Assembly: GCF_002252705.1 (NCBI RefSeq)
Contig: NZ_NQLA01000030.1
Span: 1-36,912 of the forward strand
From: Vulcanococcus limneticus LL
GTDB taxonomy: Bacteria > Cyanobacteriota > Cyanobacteriia > PCC-6307 > Cyanobiaceae
DNA length: 36,912 nucleotides
Direction of reading: 5' to 3'
Shown in pieces: positions 23,054-31,330 of the stretch (the stretch's first letter is position 1; each line of letters begins with the position of its first letter). The notes beneath the pieces were generated by a model. It had not been told where the DNA came from. It worked only from the letters and a program-made list of their open reading frames with translations, and made no database searches. Both the position numbers and the translations under genes were made by a program.

Positions 23054-24697
23054 TCACCGGCTCACCAGCAGTGGCGTCACCACCGGCTGGATTCCCTGGT
23101 CCTTCCAGTAGCGCCCCTCCAGCCACAGGGCGCCGTGGCAGAAAGCATCCACCAGGTCCTTGCTGCCCTTGGGGAAGCGGATCGCCTCTTCCACCAGTGG
23201 CTGGGCGCGGTGATGGAAACGGATCTGGCCCGCCTCCACCAGTGGGGCCACGGCATGGGCGCGGGTTTCCTTGCTGCCTCGGGCGGTGATCGGCAGCATC
23301 CCCGGCACCCGCCGCCGCAGCGTCTGCAGCACCGCCGGGCCGTTGGCGGCGTCCTCGATCAGCACGGCATTGGGCCGCAGGCCCTGCTGCTCCAGCGCTT
23401 CCAGGCAGCCCAGCAGGAAGCGGATCACCTCCGGCAGGCCAAAGCGGTGCCGGGCCGCCCAGAGCACCTCGATCTCCAGCTCCTTCGGGACCATCGGCCC
23501 CTGAGATTCACCCGATCGGGGGATGGCAGAGCGGGCCGGTGGTGCCAGCAGGCCCACCAGGCAGAAGCCGCAGTAGTCGCTCTCTGCCTCCCCCTTGAAG
23601 CTCAGGTCACAGGAGAGAGCGAGCAGGGCGTAGTGGCGCAGGCTGCCGTCATCGCGGGGGAAGGGCGGCCGGATCCACTGCCGCAGGAAGATTGAGCCCG
23701 ATGCCGGGCTTGGCCGCTGCTGGTACAGCGCCGCCCACCAGTAGGCCCCCAGGCGGGCGCGGATCTTGAGCAGTTCCGGCAGGGGGAACCGCTCAGGGCA
23801 CAGGGCTTCTCCTGGCTGGCGCCAGTCGGGGATCAGGGTGCAGGTGGGCGGCAGCTGGGGCCGTTCGCCTGGCTCTTCCGCGATAGCCGGCAGGTCCAGC
23901 ACGGTCCAGTTCTGGGGGGCCTCGCCCAGCTCCTGCTCCAGCAGCCAGCCGATCACGTCCTGGTGGTCCCAGCGGGTGAGTACCACCACCTGAGCCGAGA
24001 GGTTCGGCTGGGCGTTGCCGTCCGGCCCCAGCACCGACGCGGGCTCAGCGCGGGTGAGCCAGACCGAACGCAGCCAGTCGATCAGCTTCTGCCGCAGCGC
24101 CGGGCTGGCGGCATCACCGGGGCCCTTGTAGGGGTCGTCGATGATTCCCAGGCTGTAGCCCTTGCCCGTGAACGGGCCATCCACACCGGCAGCGATACAC
24201 CCGCCCCGCTGGCGGGTCAGCCAGTTGCCCACAGCCGCCGAATCGCGCGCCAGCAGATGGCCGGTCACCCGGTAGAAGTGGCGGGCTTCTCGGGAGTGGG
24301 CATAGGCCAGCTCCGCCGAATAGGAAGCGATCGCCGCGAAGAGATGCGGGTAGCGCTGCAGGAAGTAGGCCGGGAACAGCTTGGACACCAGGAGGCTCTT
24401 CCCCAGCCGGGGAGGACAGGTCACGATCAGCCGGCTCAGTTGGCCATCGGCCACCTGCTGGAGCAGGTCGATCAGCACCTCAGCCCAGCGGTGGAAGCCG
24501 TAGCGGGGGTAGGCCTCGGCAATGAAGCTGCGCAGGCTCTGGGGTTCTGCCTGGATTGGGGTGCTGCTGGCCGGCAGGTGCAGCAGGCCGCTGTCTCCCC
24601 AGGGGTCGAGCTCGCTCAGCAGCAGGCCTCCTTCTGCAGGGGCCTGTGGAGTGAGCCCCGGTGCCGGCAGCGTGGTGGCAGGGGTGGACACCCTCAT
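23054..24697 (-). CDS. terL: Terminase large subunit
   Basis: A 547-aa DNA-packaging motor. The ATPase domain has Walker A IVTCPPRLGKSLLVS (Lys100), adenine-side LFAAIASYSAELA, Walker B SLGIIDDPYKG, and the coupling motif VVVLTRWDHQDVIG. The C-terminal RNase H-like nuclease shows its acidic residues in LALSCDLSFKG, VLIEDAANGP and KDLVDAFCHG. Length and motif order are complete, so it is probably active. It cuts concatemeric DNA and drives it through the portal. Its ATG overlaps the small-subunit stop by four bases, and the sigma-like gene begins right after its stop. Confidence 0.9.
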   Translation of the reverse strand: MRVSTPATTLPAPGLTPQAPAEGGLLLSELDPWGDSGLLHLPASSTPIQAEPQSLRSFIAEAYPRYGFHRWAEVLIDLLQQVADGQLSRLIVTCPPRLGKSLLVSKLFPAYFLQRYPHLFAAIASYSAELAYAHSREARHFYRVTGHLLARDSAAVGNWLTRQRGGCIAAGVDGPFTGKGYSLGIIDDPYKGPGDAASPALRQKLIDWLRSVWLTRAEPASVLGPDGNAQPNLSAQVVVLTRWDHQDVIGWLLEQELGEAPQNWTVLDLPAIAEEPGERPQLPPTCTLIPDWRQPGEALCPERFPLPELLKIRARLGAYWWAALYQQRPSPASGSIFLRQWIRPPFPRDDGSLRHYALLALSCDLSFKGEAESDYCGFCLVGLLAPPARSAIPRSGESQGPMVPKELEIEVLWAARHRFGLPEVIRFLLGCLEALEQQGLRPNAVLIEDAANGPAVLQTLRRRVPGMLPITARGSKETRAHAVAPLVEAGQIRFHHRAQPLVEEAIRFPKGSKDLVDAFCHGALWLEGRYWKDQGIQPVVTPLLVSR

Positions 24698-25215
24698 GTC
24701 CGTGGCTCCGGCGGCTTGATCGGTGCCCGCAGCAGGCCACCGATCTCGGCGATCACTCGGAAGGCGCCGACGGCCGCCGAAAACTGCTCGGCGTCCATCG
24801 CCCGGCGGGCGCAGTCATTCAGCGCAAAAATCTGCTCGGCCTGGTGGCGGCGGCGGTCGGAGATCAGCTCCTCCACCATTCGCATCCGTGCCAGGTCGAG
24901 ATAGCGATTGACCGTCTTGACGTTGCTCACCCCCCAGCTTTCGCCCGCTTTTGCCCTGATCTCCAGCAGCGGCAACCGTTGTGCAATCCACAGCTGGGCT
25001 TCTGCAATCCGCCGTTCCACCTCACCAGCCGTGGCCCTGGGGGTCTGGGCGTGATGGGGTGCCCGCCGCGGCGGGTTGGTCTGGCTGATCGGCCGGCTGG
25101 GATCCACCGCCACCGGTGCCCACACCGACTCACCATCGGCGTCCTGCTGATCGGGCGCTGATCGCAGCTCCTCCACCGGATCAGCTGCGGACTGGTTGGC
25201 AGCACGCAAAGGCAT
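24694..25215 (-). CDS. terS: Terminase small subunit-like protein
   Basis: A 173-aa protein starting MPLRAANQSAADPVEEL; an upstream start to 25290 overlaps the preceding gene and has a non-protein-like N-terminus. After a disordered Pro/Arg-rich segment come helices with a helix-turn-helix-like pattern (RRIAEAQLWIAQRLPL; SWGVSNVKTVNRYLDLARMR). Then two long helices (EQIFALNDCARRAMD, AVGAFRVIAEIGGLL) of the kind that form the oligomer ring in small terminases. Its stop overlaps the large-terminase ATG (ATGA), the usual terS-terL arrangement. It would recognise the packaging start site on phage DNA. Confidence 0.75.
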   Translation of the reverse strand: MPLRAANQSAADPVEELRSAPDQQDADGESVWAPVAVDPSRPISQTNPPRRAPHHAQTPRATAGEVERRIAEAQLWIAQRLPLLEIRAKAGESWGVSNVKTVNRYLDLARMRMVEELISDRRRHQAEQIFALNDCARRAMDAEQFSAAVGAFRVIAEIGGLLRAPIKPPEPRT

Positions 25216-25219
25216 CAAC

Positions 25220-25600
25220 TCAGAACGGCAGGGGCTGGGTCTTCGGGGGGCGGATGGTCCAGAAGGCGTTGCCGCGCTTCTCGGTGGCACTGCCCTGCTG
25301 AATCGCTGCTTCCTTGGCGGCCTTGAGCTGTTTCTCGATCTGCTGCACCGCCGCCGGGAAGTCGTAGGTCAACCGGCCCGGGCTGTGGGAGAAAGCCCAG
25401 TCGTTGTGGGAGAAGGAGGGATCCAGCTGGCCGCTGGCCATCGCCGTGTTGAGGGCCTCCAACAGCGGCTCGAGCTGCTGCTCCAGCTCCTTCTGCTGCG
25501 CCTTGAGCGCGGTGACCGCGTCCAGCAGGGCGTCGAGATCAGCGTCAGCAACCGCATCAGCGGCTGGCGCTGGGGAAGCAGCAAGCAGGAGGTCCGCCAT
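25220..25600 (-). CDS. Coiled-coil hypothetical protein (126 aa), Gp157-like position
   Basis: Starts MADLLLAASPAPAADAVAD; a longer frame reaches 25636. Residues about 25-55 form a heptad-like coiled coil (ALLDAVTALKAQQKELEQQL). It continues with PSFSHNDWAFSHSPGRLTY and a second helix (AVQQIEKQLKAAKEAAIQQ), and ends in FWTIRPPK. It is encoded four bases before the small terminase gene and after the exonuclease gene. Proteins of this size and layout near phage nucleases (Gp157-like) are thought to aid recombination or replication, but no motif here settles that. Confidence 0.55.
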   Translation of the reverse strand: MADLLLAASPAPAADAVADADLDALLDAVTALKAQQKELEQQLEPLLEALNTAMASGQLDPSFSHNDWAFSHSPGRLTYDFPAAVQQIEKQLKAAKEAAIQQGSATEKRGNAFWTIRPPKTQPLPF

Positions 25601-25704
25601 CGAGGAGCACCAGAACAGTTGCTCGGATGATTCCAAGCCTGCTCAATCTAGCGGCCAGCACCTGCTAGCCAACCCATCGATTCAGCTCGCGGCTGCCCTG
25701 GCTC

Positions 25705-26397
25705 TCAGAACGGCCTGCGGGCTGAGCAGTAGCCGCTCCAGGCCGCAGCCCAGGCCGCCAGGCACTGCTCACGGCTGTAGAAGGTGCTGCAGGACGCTGC
25801 GCCGGGCTTGCTCCAGATCGTCTGGCCCAGCTCGTAGTGGTTCCCCTGAGCCGCCTCCAGCACCATGTAGCCACCGAGCTGGGCGGCAGTGGAATAAGGG
25901 CGGCCGTGGGCCGACAGGGTCTTGAGGTCGTAGAGCACTCGCACCTCACGGCCACGCCGCTCGCTCAGCGCCGGCGAGACGTAGGCGCCATCAAAAGCCC
26001 CGGCCACGTTGCGGGCCAGGCAGCAGGTGAGCCGTTCGCTGGCGATCACCTGCACCTCCTCCCAGAGCGGCAGTTGCAGCAGCGGCAGGATCCAGTCCCG
26101 GTACTGGTGATGGCCGCTCAAGGTCTCGGCTTCCAGCAGGGCCTCGCTGGCGCTCTTGCCCACCAGGAAACGGGCCTGGCTGTAGTGCTCCAGGGCCGCG
26201 TGCACCGTGGTGCCGCGCGGCTCCCAGATCGCCCGCTTGGCTTCGATTGAGCGCTTGGCGGTGTCGCTAAGGCCATGGGCCAGCACGCCGGTGATCGACA
26301 CCGGGAACAGGTGATCGCCCAGCCAGTACCGGTGGGCTGTCTCATCCCGCCAAAGGCCGGGGATGGGCTCAAGCCAGGTGGATGTGGTGGTGGTCAT
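25705..26397 (-). CDS. PD-(D/E)XK exonuclease (RecB/lambda Exo-like)
   Basis: A 230-aa protein. The nuclease motifs are visible: TTVHAALEHY (His66) in the first helix, GAFDGAYV with Asp136, VLYDLKTL with Asp157 and Lys159, and the QLGGYM helix with Gln173. This is the RecB-family order H...D...DxK...Q. Phage members resect double-stranded DNA ends for recombination and replication, usually with a single-strand annealing or SSB partner; an SSB-like gene is at 34003. The next 104 bases to the coiled-coil gene hold nothing clear. Its start faces the repeat-rich gap next to the primase-helicase. Confidence 0.75.
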   Translation of the reverse strand: MTTTTSTWLEPIPGLWRDETAHRYWLGDHLFPVSITGVLAHGLSDTAKRSIEAKRAIWEPRGTTVHAALEHYSQARFLVGKSASEALLEAETLSGHHQYRDWILPLLQLPLWEEVQVIASERLTCCLARNVAGAFDGAYVSPALSERRGREVRVLYDLKTLSAHGRPYSTAAQLGGYMVLEAAQGNHYELGQTIWSKPGAASCSTFYSREQCLAAWAAAWSGYCSARRPF

Positions 26398-26410
26398 GGC
26401 CGTTTCAGTT

Positions 26411-26688
26411 GTGACGCGGTGTGACGGTGGGCGTAACAGCCGAGATGGCCGGCCGGCAGTGGTTTCTGGGGGTGCCTGTAACGATGTAACCCTTTTTCAG
26501 ATATAGAGGCATTAGCAAGCAGCAGTACCAAACCAAGAGGGTGTGCATTCGTCTTTGAATTCATAGGGGGCTCTATGTGCTCCCTGGAGCGTTACATCGT
26601 TACAGAGGCCTAGATCGCTTGCGGGGCAGTCGATCTGGGCGTTACCGCTGCTGTTATATCTGGCCGCTTTGTAACGGCTTTCGGTTAC
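26411..26688. repeat. Cluster of GTAAC/GTTAC motifs with a 15-bp inverted repeat; candidate replication origin
   Basis: The 287-bp gap between the exonuclease and primase-helicase genes contains eight GTAAC/GTTAC pentamers (26433, 26478, 26486, 26591, 26599, 26641, 26671, 26684). Two related GTGACG units lie at 26411 and 26421. CTGTAACGATGTAAC (26476-26490) recurs as its exact reverse complement at 26591-26605, about 100 bases apart. Pairs within each copy are eight bases apart. The last motif overlaps the primase stop codon. Clustered short sites beside a primase-helicase gene resemble iterons at which a replication initiator assembles. Binding by a phage repressor is the alternative. Confidence 0.55.
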
Positions 26689-29315
26689 AGCACGCCCAGG
26701 GGAAGCGCAACGGCGCGGCTGACCATGCCGGCGCCACAGAAGCGCACCGGTCCAGCCCGTTGCGCACCGCCTAGGCGCAGCAGCACCACCGGCCAACTGT
26801 TCTGCCAGGCGGTATCAGCAAGAAACTGCTCGATCGCCTTGGCGGTGTTGCTCACCAGCAGACGCTCCTGATCCACCCGCAGGCCATGGCGGCCCAGGGT
26901 CTGGGCCGCCAGGCCCGGGGTCACGTCGATGCAGCTGCTGTGGCAGGCCGCCAGCTCTACCAGTTCGCCAATGGTGCGGGTGACGGGCTTGTCATCGGTC
27001 TCCACCCGCACCTGCCGCTGCAGGATCGTCTGGATGCAGCGGGCCTCGTCGGGCACTTCGGTGCTCTGGCTGTAGCTGTCCCAGTTGTGGCAGTCGATGC
27101 ACTCCTCGGCCTCCTGCTGGCTGGGCACCGCATCGCTGAGCAGCGACCAAGCGCCGGCCATCAAGGTGCCGTACTGATCCCCCAGGCGCTGGGAGTCGAA
27201 GTGGCGGGCGGCAGCCGCGGAGAAGACCACGACTGACTGGCGGATCACCGGGATCAGCGACACGGTCCGGGCGATCAAGCGCCGCGCCAGCTGCGGGGTG
27301 ATGTAGCGCTCAAGATCCCGATCGAGGCTCTGCCAGTGGGCCTCACGCTCCTCCTGGCCCATCTCGGTGGGGCTGCGGAGCGTCAGCTGCGCGAAGCGGC
27401 TCTTGTCGGCCCCCTGCTTGAGGGCGGTGGCGATCGAGGACATCAGGAACATCGAGCGCACCCGGTAGCGGCTCACATCGCCGCTGGGGGAACCCTTGAG
27501 CATCTCGGCGCTGCTCTCGCTGCTGGCCACTCGCGCCAACGAGAGGATCGCCTGCATCCGCTGCTGGTCGCCCTTCTCGTTGCTCTCCGCCTCATCGAAG
27601 ACCACCGGCACGGCGTCTGAGCAGATGGTCTGGCGCAGGCCGGCCTCTGTCGTGGCGCCCGACACCGCCAGGCGCAGGTCGCCGAGCAGGGGCACCACAA
27701 AGCGATCGAGGATCTGGCTCTTGCCCGAGCCGGCACCGGCGGTGAGCCAGAGGTGGGGCCGCCAGCGCAGGGCTCCGCAGATGGGGGCCAGCACCACCCA
27801 GCCGAGCAGCAGGGTGCCGGAGGCGGGCACCTCCCAGCGGAAGCGGTTGGCAATGCCCACGATCACCGCTGCTTCGTCCACGGTCAGGGGCTGAACGCCG
27901 CAGGGCCCCTCCAGACGTTTGAGGCGCTGGTAGATGTGCCGTGAGCGGAACGGTGCTGTGATCGGCTGCTCCCCCTCGGGGGTGATCAGGCGATCGCCGA
28001 GGTGCAGCACGGTGCGGCCCTCATCCCACCAGGCCCCGCGGCCGCGGATGCGCTCCACCGCAAAGATCCCCATGGCGGCGGAGCTCTTGTGCAGATCGCT
28101 GGCCGCCGCCGGCCAGTTCACACCGGTGCGGCTGGGATACAGGGTCTCCCAGTACTCCAGCGGAGCCAACGCCACCAGGTGAGTAGCGGTGTGGCAGCCG
28201 CGGGGCAGGCGGATCACCTGACCGGTGCTGCCGGGTTGGTAGAAGTTCGCGTCGGCGTCGTACCCCAGGCAAAGAAAGGGTGCTGCCGGCATGGGGACTG
28301 CAGCCGCTGCAGGGGCAGGCGGTGGCGCAGCTCCATCACCGCTGCCATCGGCACCCGTCTCTGAGGGTGTCCATGGCTGGGCTGCTTTCGCCAGCTGCCG
28401 GGCGGCCTGCCGGGGCGTCCAGTCGGCATCCGCCAGGTCCCAGCCCTGCGGCAGGTCTGCTGGCAGCTCCACCAGCTGCAGCTGGCAATCGAGAGGGTGG
28501 AGCAGATCGGCCAGGCTCTGCATTGCAGCCTGGCCGGCCTCATCGCCATCGGGCCAGAGCGTCACCGAACGGCCAGCCAACGGCGTCCAGTCCGCCTTGG
28601 CGATCGCCTTGGCGCCATTGGCCCAGCTCAGCACCGCATGGCCTGGGAACAGGTGGGCAGCGGCATCAGCGGTGCCCTCCCCTTCCACCACCAGCACCGG
28701 GGCCTCGGGGCGCTGGAGCAGATCCGGCAGCCCATAGAGCGGCCTGGGTGTGGGCCAGTCGCAGGTGAAGGCGTCGCGGCGGCTGGGGCGATGCCAGTCC
28801 CCATCCAGCCAGACCCGATGCAGGAAGGCCTTGCCGCCGCTGCGCAGCCGGATCCGCTGGATCCAGAACAGCACCTCACCGGCGGCGTTCCGGTAGGACC
28901 ACTGGGCGGTGGCCCCCCGGTTCAACGGCGGCGGCGGTGCATCGGCAGGAGGCTTCTCGGGCATCCGCCAGGGCTTGCCCTTGCGGCTGGAGCCCGCGCT
29001 GGAACTGGTGTCCTGCCCATCGGGCACCAGGCCAAGGAAGGCCTCCACCTGCCGGGCCGCCTCCACAAAACTCCAGCCCTGCCGGCGCATCAACAGGTCC
29101 ATGCCGGAGCCGGCACCTCCGCGCTGGTCCTTGCCCCCGCATTGGTTGCAGAACCAGGAGCCGCTGCCGTCCTTGTCGTCAAAGCGGTAGCGATCCGTCC
29201 CGCCGCAGAGCGGGCAGGGCTGATGGCGATCGCTCAGCTCCGCGTCGCTCAGCCCTGCCAGGGCAGGAAGGATCTCCGGCCAGCGGCCCCTGGCCGCAGC
29301 AATGGCATCGGCCAT
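26685..29315 (-). CDS. Primase-helicase (zinc ribbon, Toprim, DUF927-like ATPase)
   Basis: An 876-aa protein from ATG 29315 (MADAIAAARGRWPEI). The N-terminus has a primase zinc ribbon: CPLCGGTDRYRF and WFCNQCGG (Cys34, 37, 56, 59). A Toprim-like domain follows near residues 203-260 (VLVVEGEGTADAAAHLF; VTLWPDGDEAG). A large C-terminal ATPase has Walker A WLTAGAGSGKSQIL (about 522-535), Walker B VPVVFDEAESNEKG and arginine-rich later segments. It resembles the DUF927 helicases of cyanobacterial and other phage or satellite elements. It would prime and unwind element DNA, starting perhaps from the repeat cluster directly downstream. A 27-residue longer start is possible but overlaps the preceding RHH gene. 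Confidence 0.8.
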   Translation of the reverse strand: MADAIAAARGRWPEILPALAGLSDAELSDRHQPCPLCGGTDRYRFDDKDGSGSWFCNQCGGKDQRGGAGSGMDLLMRRQGWSFVEAARQVEAFLGLVPDGQDTSSSAGSSRKGKPWRMPEKPPADAPPPPLNRGATAQWSYRNAAGEVLFWIQRIRLRSGGKAFLHRVWLDGDWHRPSRRDAFTCDWPTPRPLYGLPDLLQRPEAPVLVVEGEGTADAAAHLFPGHAVLSWANGAKAIAKADWTPLAGRSVTLWPDGDEAGQAAMQSLADLLHPLDCQLQLVELPADLPQGWDLADADWTPRQAARQLAKAAQPWTPSETGADGSGDGAAPPPAPAAAAVPMPAAPFLCLGYDADANFYQPGSTGQVIRLPRGCHTATHLVALAPLEYWETLYPSRTGVNWPAAASDLHKSSAAMGIFAVERIRGRGAWWDEGRTVLHLGDRLITPEGEQPITAPFRSRHIYQRLKRLEGPCGVQPLTVDEAAVIVGIANRFRWEVPASGTLLLGWVVLAPICGALRWRPHLWLTAGAGSGKSQILDRFVVPLLGDLRLAVSGATTEAGLRQTICSDAVPVVFDEAESNEKGDQQRMQAILSLARVASSESSAEMLKGSPSGDVSRYRVRSMFLMSSIATALKQGADKSRFAQLTLRSPTEMGQEEREAHWQSLDRDLERYITPQLARRLIARTVSLIPVIRQSVVVFSAAAARHFDSQRLGDQYGTLMAGAWSLLSDAVPSQQEAEECIDCHNWDSYSQSTEVPDEARCIQTILQRQVRVETDDKPVTRTIGELVELAACHSSCIDVTPGLAAQTLGRHGLRVDQERLLVSNTAKAIEQFLADTAWQNSWPVVLLRLGGAQRAGPVRFCGAGMVSRAVALPLGVL

Positions 29316-29325
29316 GGGATGTCGC

Positions 29326-29529
29326 TCACCATCCCTGGCTGGCGACCGTCTGGTTGCCCGTAGACCCGCGATCAGGTGCGGGCACCAGGGACTCACGGTG
29401 GATCACCGCGTCGAGCACCTGGCGCAGGGCGGCTGAGCGACTCAGGGACCCGTGCCGACGGCGTGCATCCAGCCAGGCCAGTTGCTCTTGGGTGATCGAG
29501 ACACTCACCGGCAGGGCGTAGTCAGACAT
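29326..29529 (-). CDS. Small ribbon-helix-helix protein
   Basis: A 67-aa protein. LPVSVSITQEQLAWLDARR gives the beta strand and first helix of an RHH/CopG DNA-binding fold. GSLSRSAALRQVLDAVIHR is the second helix with the typical SRSxAxRxxL pattern. It is the first gene of the leftward replication operon, 10 bases before the primase-helicase start, and starts opposite the rightward SF2 helicase across a 106-bp divergent gap. It probably binds that gap and controls both operons. A short basic tail follows the fold. Confidence 0.75.
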   Translation of the reverse strand: MSDYALPVSVSITQEQLAWLDARRRHGSLSRSAALRQVLDAVIHRESLVPAPDRGSTGNQTVASQGW

Positions 29530-29635
29530 GGGAACTCTGCTCGTGAACTACAGCCTAATGCCCTGGGCCAGCTCTCGCTAGGCTGAGCCATAGAAGGCCA
29601 GTGGCTAGCTCCTGTCCTGATCCCCTGTGATCCTG
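29530..29635. promoter_or_regulatory. Divergent control gap between replication operons
   Basis: 106 bases between the leftward RHH gene and the rightward helicase gene must hold promoters for both. Candidate short symmetrical motifs are GGCTGAGCC near 29581 and GGCTAGCTCC near 29603, possible RHH operator halves. No strong -10/-35 pair can be assigned, and neither gene has a clear ribosome site. Phage-specific sigma factors may read non-consensus promoters here. Confidence 0.35.
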
Positions 29636-31066
29636 ATGGCCCCGATCGCCCTGCGCGACTACCAGCAGCAGCTGCTGGCCGATCTCCGCGCCGCCCTCAA
29701 GATCCACCGCCGGGTCTGTGCCGTCATGCCCACCGGTGCGGGCAAGGGCCAAACCATCGGCGCCATCGTCCAGGGCGCGGCCGGCAAGGGCCGGCGGATG
29801 CTGTTGCTGGCCCACCGGGCTGAGCTGATCGAGCAGCTCAGCGGCACCGTGCGGGCGTGGGGACTGGAGCCGGATGTGATCGCCCCCGGCCTCCGGCTGC
29901 AGGGCCGGCAGGTGGCGGTTGGCTCGGTGCAGACCGTGGCCCGGCGGCTGGGGCAGCTGTCAGCGCCGGATCTGATCATTCAGGACGAGGCCCACCACCT
30001 GGTGGCCGGGAATGCCTGGGGCCGGATCATCGAGGCCTGGCCTGATGCCCTCTTGATCGGCAAGACCGCCACCCCGGAACGCCTCGACGGCAAGGGGTTG
30101 GGCGTGGAGGCCGGCGGCTATTTCGAGGCCCTGGTGCTCGGCCCCTCGGCCGCCTGGCTGGTGGAGCAGGGCTGGCTCGCCAGGCCCAAGGTCTTCTCCT
30201 GGCCTGGAGCCAGGAACAGCAAGCTGCGCCGCCGCATGGGCGAGTTCGACCTGGAGCAGGCGGCACGCGCCTACGGGGGCCGAGCCGCCATCGGCGATGC
30301 GGTATCTCACTACCAGCGGCGCCTGCACCCGGGCACCGCCATCTGCTTTTGCTGCACCATCGAGCACGCCGAGCAGATGGCCGCGGCCTTCCGCGCTGCG
30401 GGAATCCGGGCCGCCTCCGTTAGCGGCGGCACCCCAGCCGAGGAGCGCAAACGCCTGATCGCCGGGCTTGGCACCGGCGAGGTAGAGGTGCTCACCAGCT
30501 GCATGATCATTTCCGAGGGCACCGACATCCCCTCGGTGGGCGGCGCGATCCTGATGCGCCCCACCGCTTCCCTGAGCCTCTACCTGCAGATGGTCGGCCG
30601 GGCCCTGCGTCCCGCATTTGGGAAGCAGGAGGCGGTGATTCTTGATCACGTCGGCAACGCCCATCGCCATGGCCTGCCTACCGACGAGCGGGAGTGGAAC
30701 CTGGCCGGCCGGCGCCGGCGGGAGGGCGTCTCGATCCCGATCAAGGACTGCCCGGTCTGCTTCTGCAGCTGTCCCAGTGCGGCGCAGGTCTGCCCCGACT
30801 GCGGCCACCTGTTCCTGGCCGACGAGCGCGATGAGCAGCGCCACGGGCTGCAGCAGCTCGATGGAGAGTTGGTTGAAGTCACGGGCTCAGCCCGCCACAG
30901 GCCACAGGCCCAGCAGCAGCGGCCCCAGCGCAGGCACCCGGCAGCTGGCTGCCGCACCTTTGAGCAGCTGCTGCAGCGGGAGCAGGAGCGCGGCTACAAA
31001 CCCGGCTGGGCCAGGCATGTCTGGGCCGCTCGGCACCACAACAAGGCAAACAGCAGTACGCTTTGA
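29636..31066 (+). CDS. Superfamily 2 DEAD/DEAH helicase
   Basis: About 476 aa from ATG 29636 (MAPIALRDYQQQLLADL); a GTG three codons upstream is possible. Q-motif-like RDYQ, Walker A VMPTGAGKGQTIG, Walker B LIIQDEAHHLVAG, motif III GKTATPERLDG, and C-terminal motifs SCMIISEGTDIPSVGG and QMVGRALRP are all present. Lysine precedes glycine in the usual GKT box (GKGQT), a slight variation. A zinc-finger-like CPVCFCSC and CPDCGHLFL follow the helicase core, as in RecQ/Rad25-like phage helicases. It would unwind DNA for replication or recombination. The TGA stop lies inside the inverted repeat upstream of the toxin-antitoxin pair. Confidence 0.8.
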   Translation: MAPIALRDYQQQLLADLRAALKIHRRVCAVMPTGAGKGQTIGAIVQGAAGKGRRMLLLAHRAELIEQLSGTVRAWGLEPDVIAPGLRLQGRQVAVGSVQTVARRLGQLSAPDLIIQDEAHHLVAGNAWGRIIEAWPDALLIGKTATPERLDGKGLGVEAGGYFEALVLGPSAAWLVEQGWLARPKVFSWPGARNSKLRRRMGEFDLEQAARAYGGRAAIGDAVSHYQRRLHPGTAICFCCTIEHAEQMAAAFRAAGIRAASVSGGTPAEERKRLIAGLGTGEVEVLTSCMIISEGTDIPSVGGAILMRPTASLSLYLQMVGRALRPAFGKQEAVILDHVGNAHRHGLPTDEREWNLAGRRRREGVSIPIKDCPVCFCSCPSAAQVCPDCGHLFLADERDEQRHGLQQLDGELVEVTGSARHRPQAQQQRPQRRHPAAGCRTFEQLLQREQERGYKPGWARHVWAARHHNKANSSTL

Positions 31067-31071
31067 CGTAC
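31056..31071. promoter_or_regulatory. Putative YefM operator
   Basis: GTACG (31056-31060) and CGTAC (31067-31071) are perfect inverted arms around CTTTGA, and the two GTAC cores are 12 bases apart centre to centre. The YefM/YoeB operators of E. coli, as I recall, use two TGTACA-type cores with the same 12-bp spacing. It lies 17 bases before the antitoxin start and overlaps the helicase stop. Confidence 0.6.
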
Positions 31072-31087
31072 GGGTAAGAGCCATGCC

Positions 31088-31330
31088 ATGACCACCGTGT
31101 CAGCCACAGAAGCCCGCAAACGGCTCTATGCCCTGATCGATGAGGTGGGGCAGTCCCACGAGCCGGTGCAGATCACCGGCAAGCGCAGCAACGCCGTGCT
31201 GCTGTCCCAGGACGACTGGCGCGCCATCCAGGAGACCCTGCATCTGGTCTCGATCCCTGGCATGCGTGAGTCGATCCTCGAAGGCATGGCCACTGAGGTG
31301 AGCGAACTGAGCAGCGAACCGGGCTGGTGA
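31088..31330 (+). CDS. yefM: YefM/Phd-family antitoxin
   Basis: An 80-aa protein of typical length. The N-terminal half MTTVSATEARKRLYALIDEV and the next strands (PVQITGKRSNAVLLSQDDW) match the Phd/YefM DNA-binding fold. The C-terminal acidic tail (SILEGMATEVSELSSEPGW) would wrap the toxin. It binds its own promoter and neutralises the toxin encoded directly downstream, with which it overlaps by four bases (GTGA). Such pairs on mobile elements stabilise the element or counter other phages. Confidence 0.85.
   Translation: MTTVSATEARKRLYALIDEVGQSHEPVQITGKRSNAVLLSQDDWRAIQETLHLVSIPGMRESILEGMATEVSELSSEPGW

Noticed and set aside
22874-24904. Two plus-strand frames opposite the terminase genes
   Set aside because: Both are antisense shadows of the terminase genes, whose ATPase and nuclease motifs are intact.
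26411-26688. CRISPR array reading of the GTAAC cluster
   Set aside because: Units are five bases, in both orientations, with irregular spacing; no spacer-repeat structure or cas genes.
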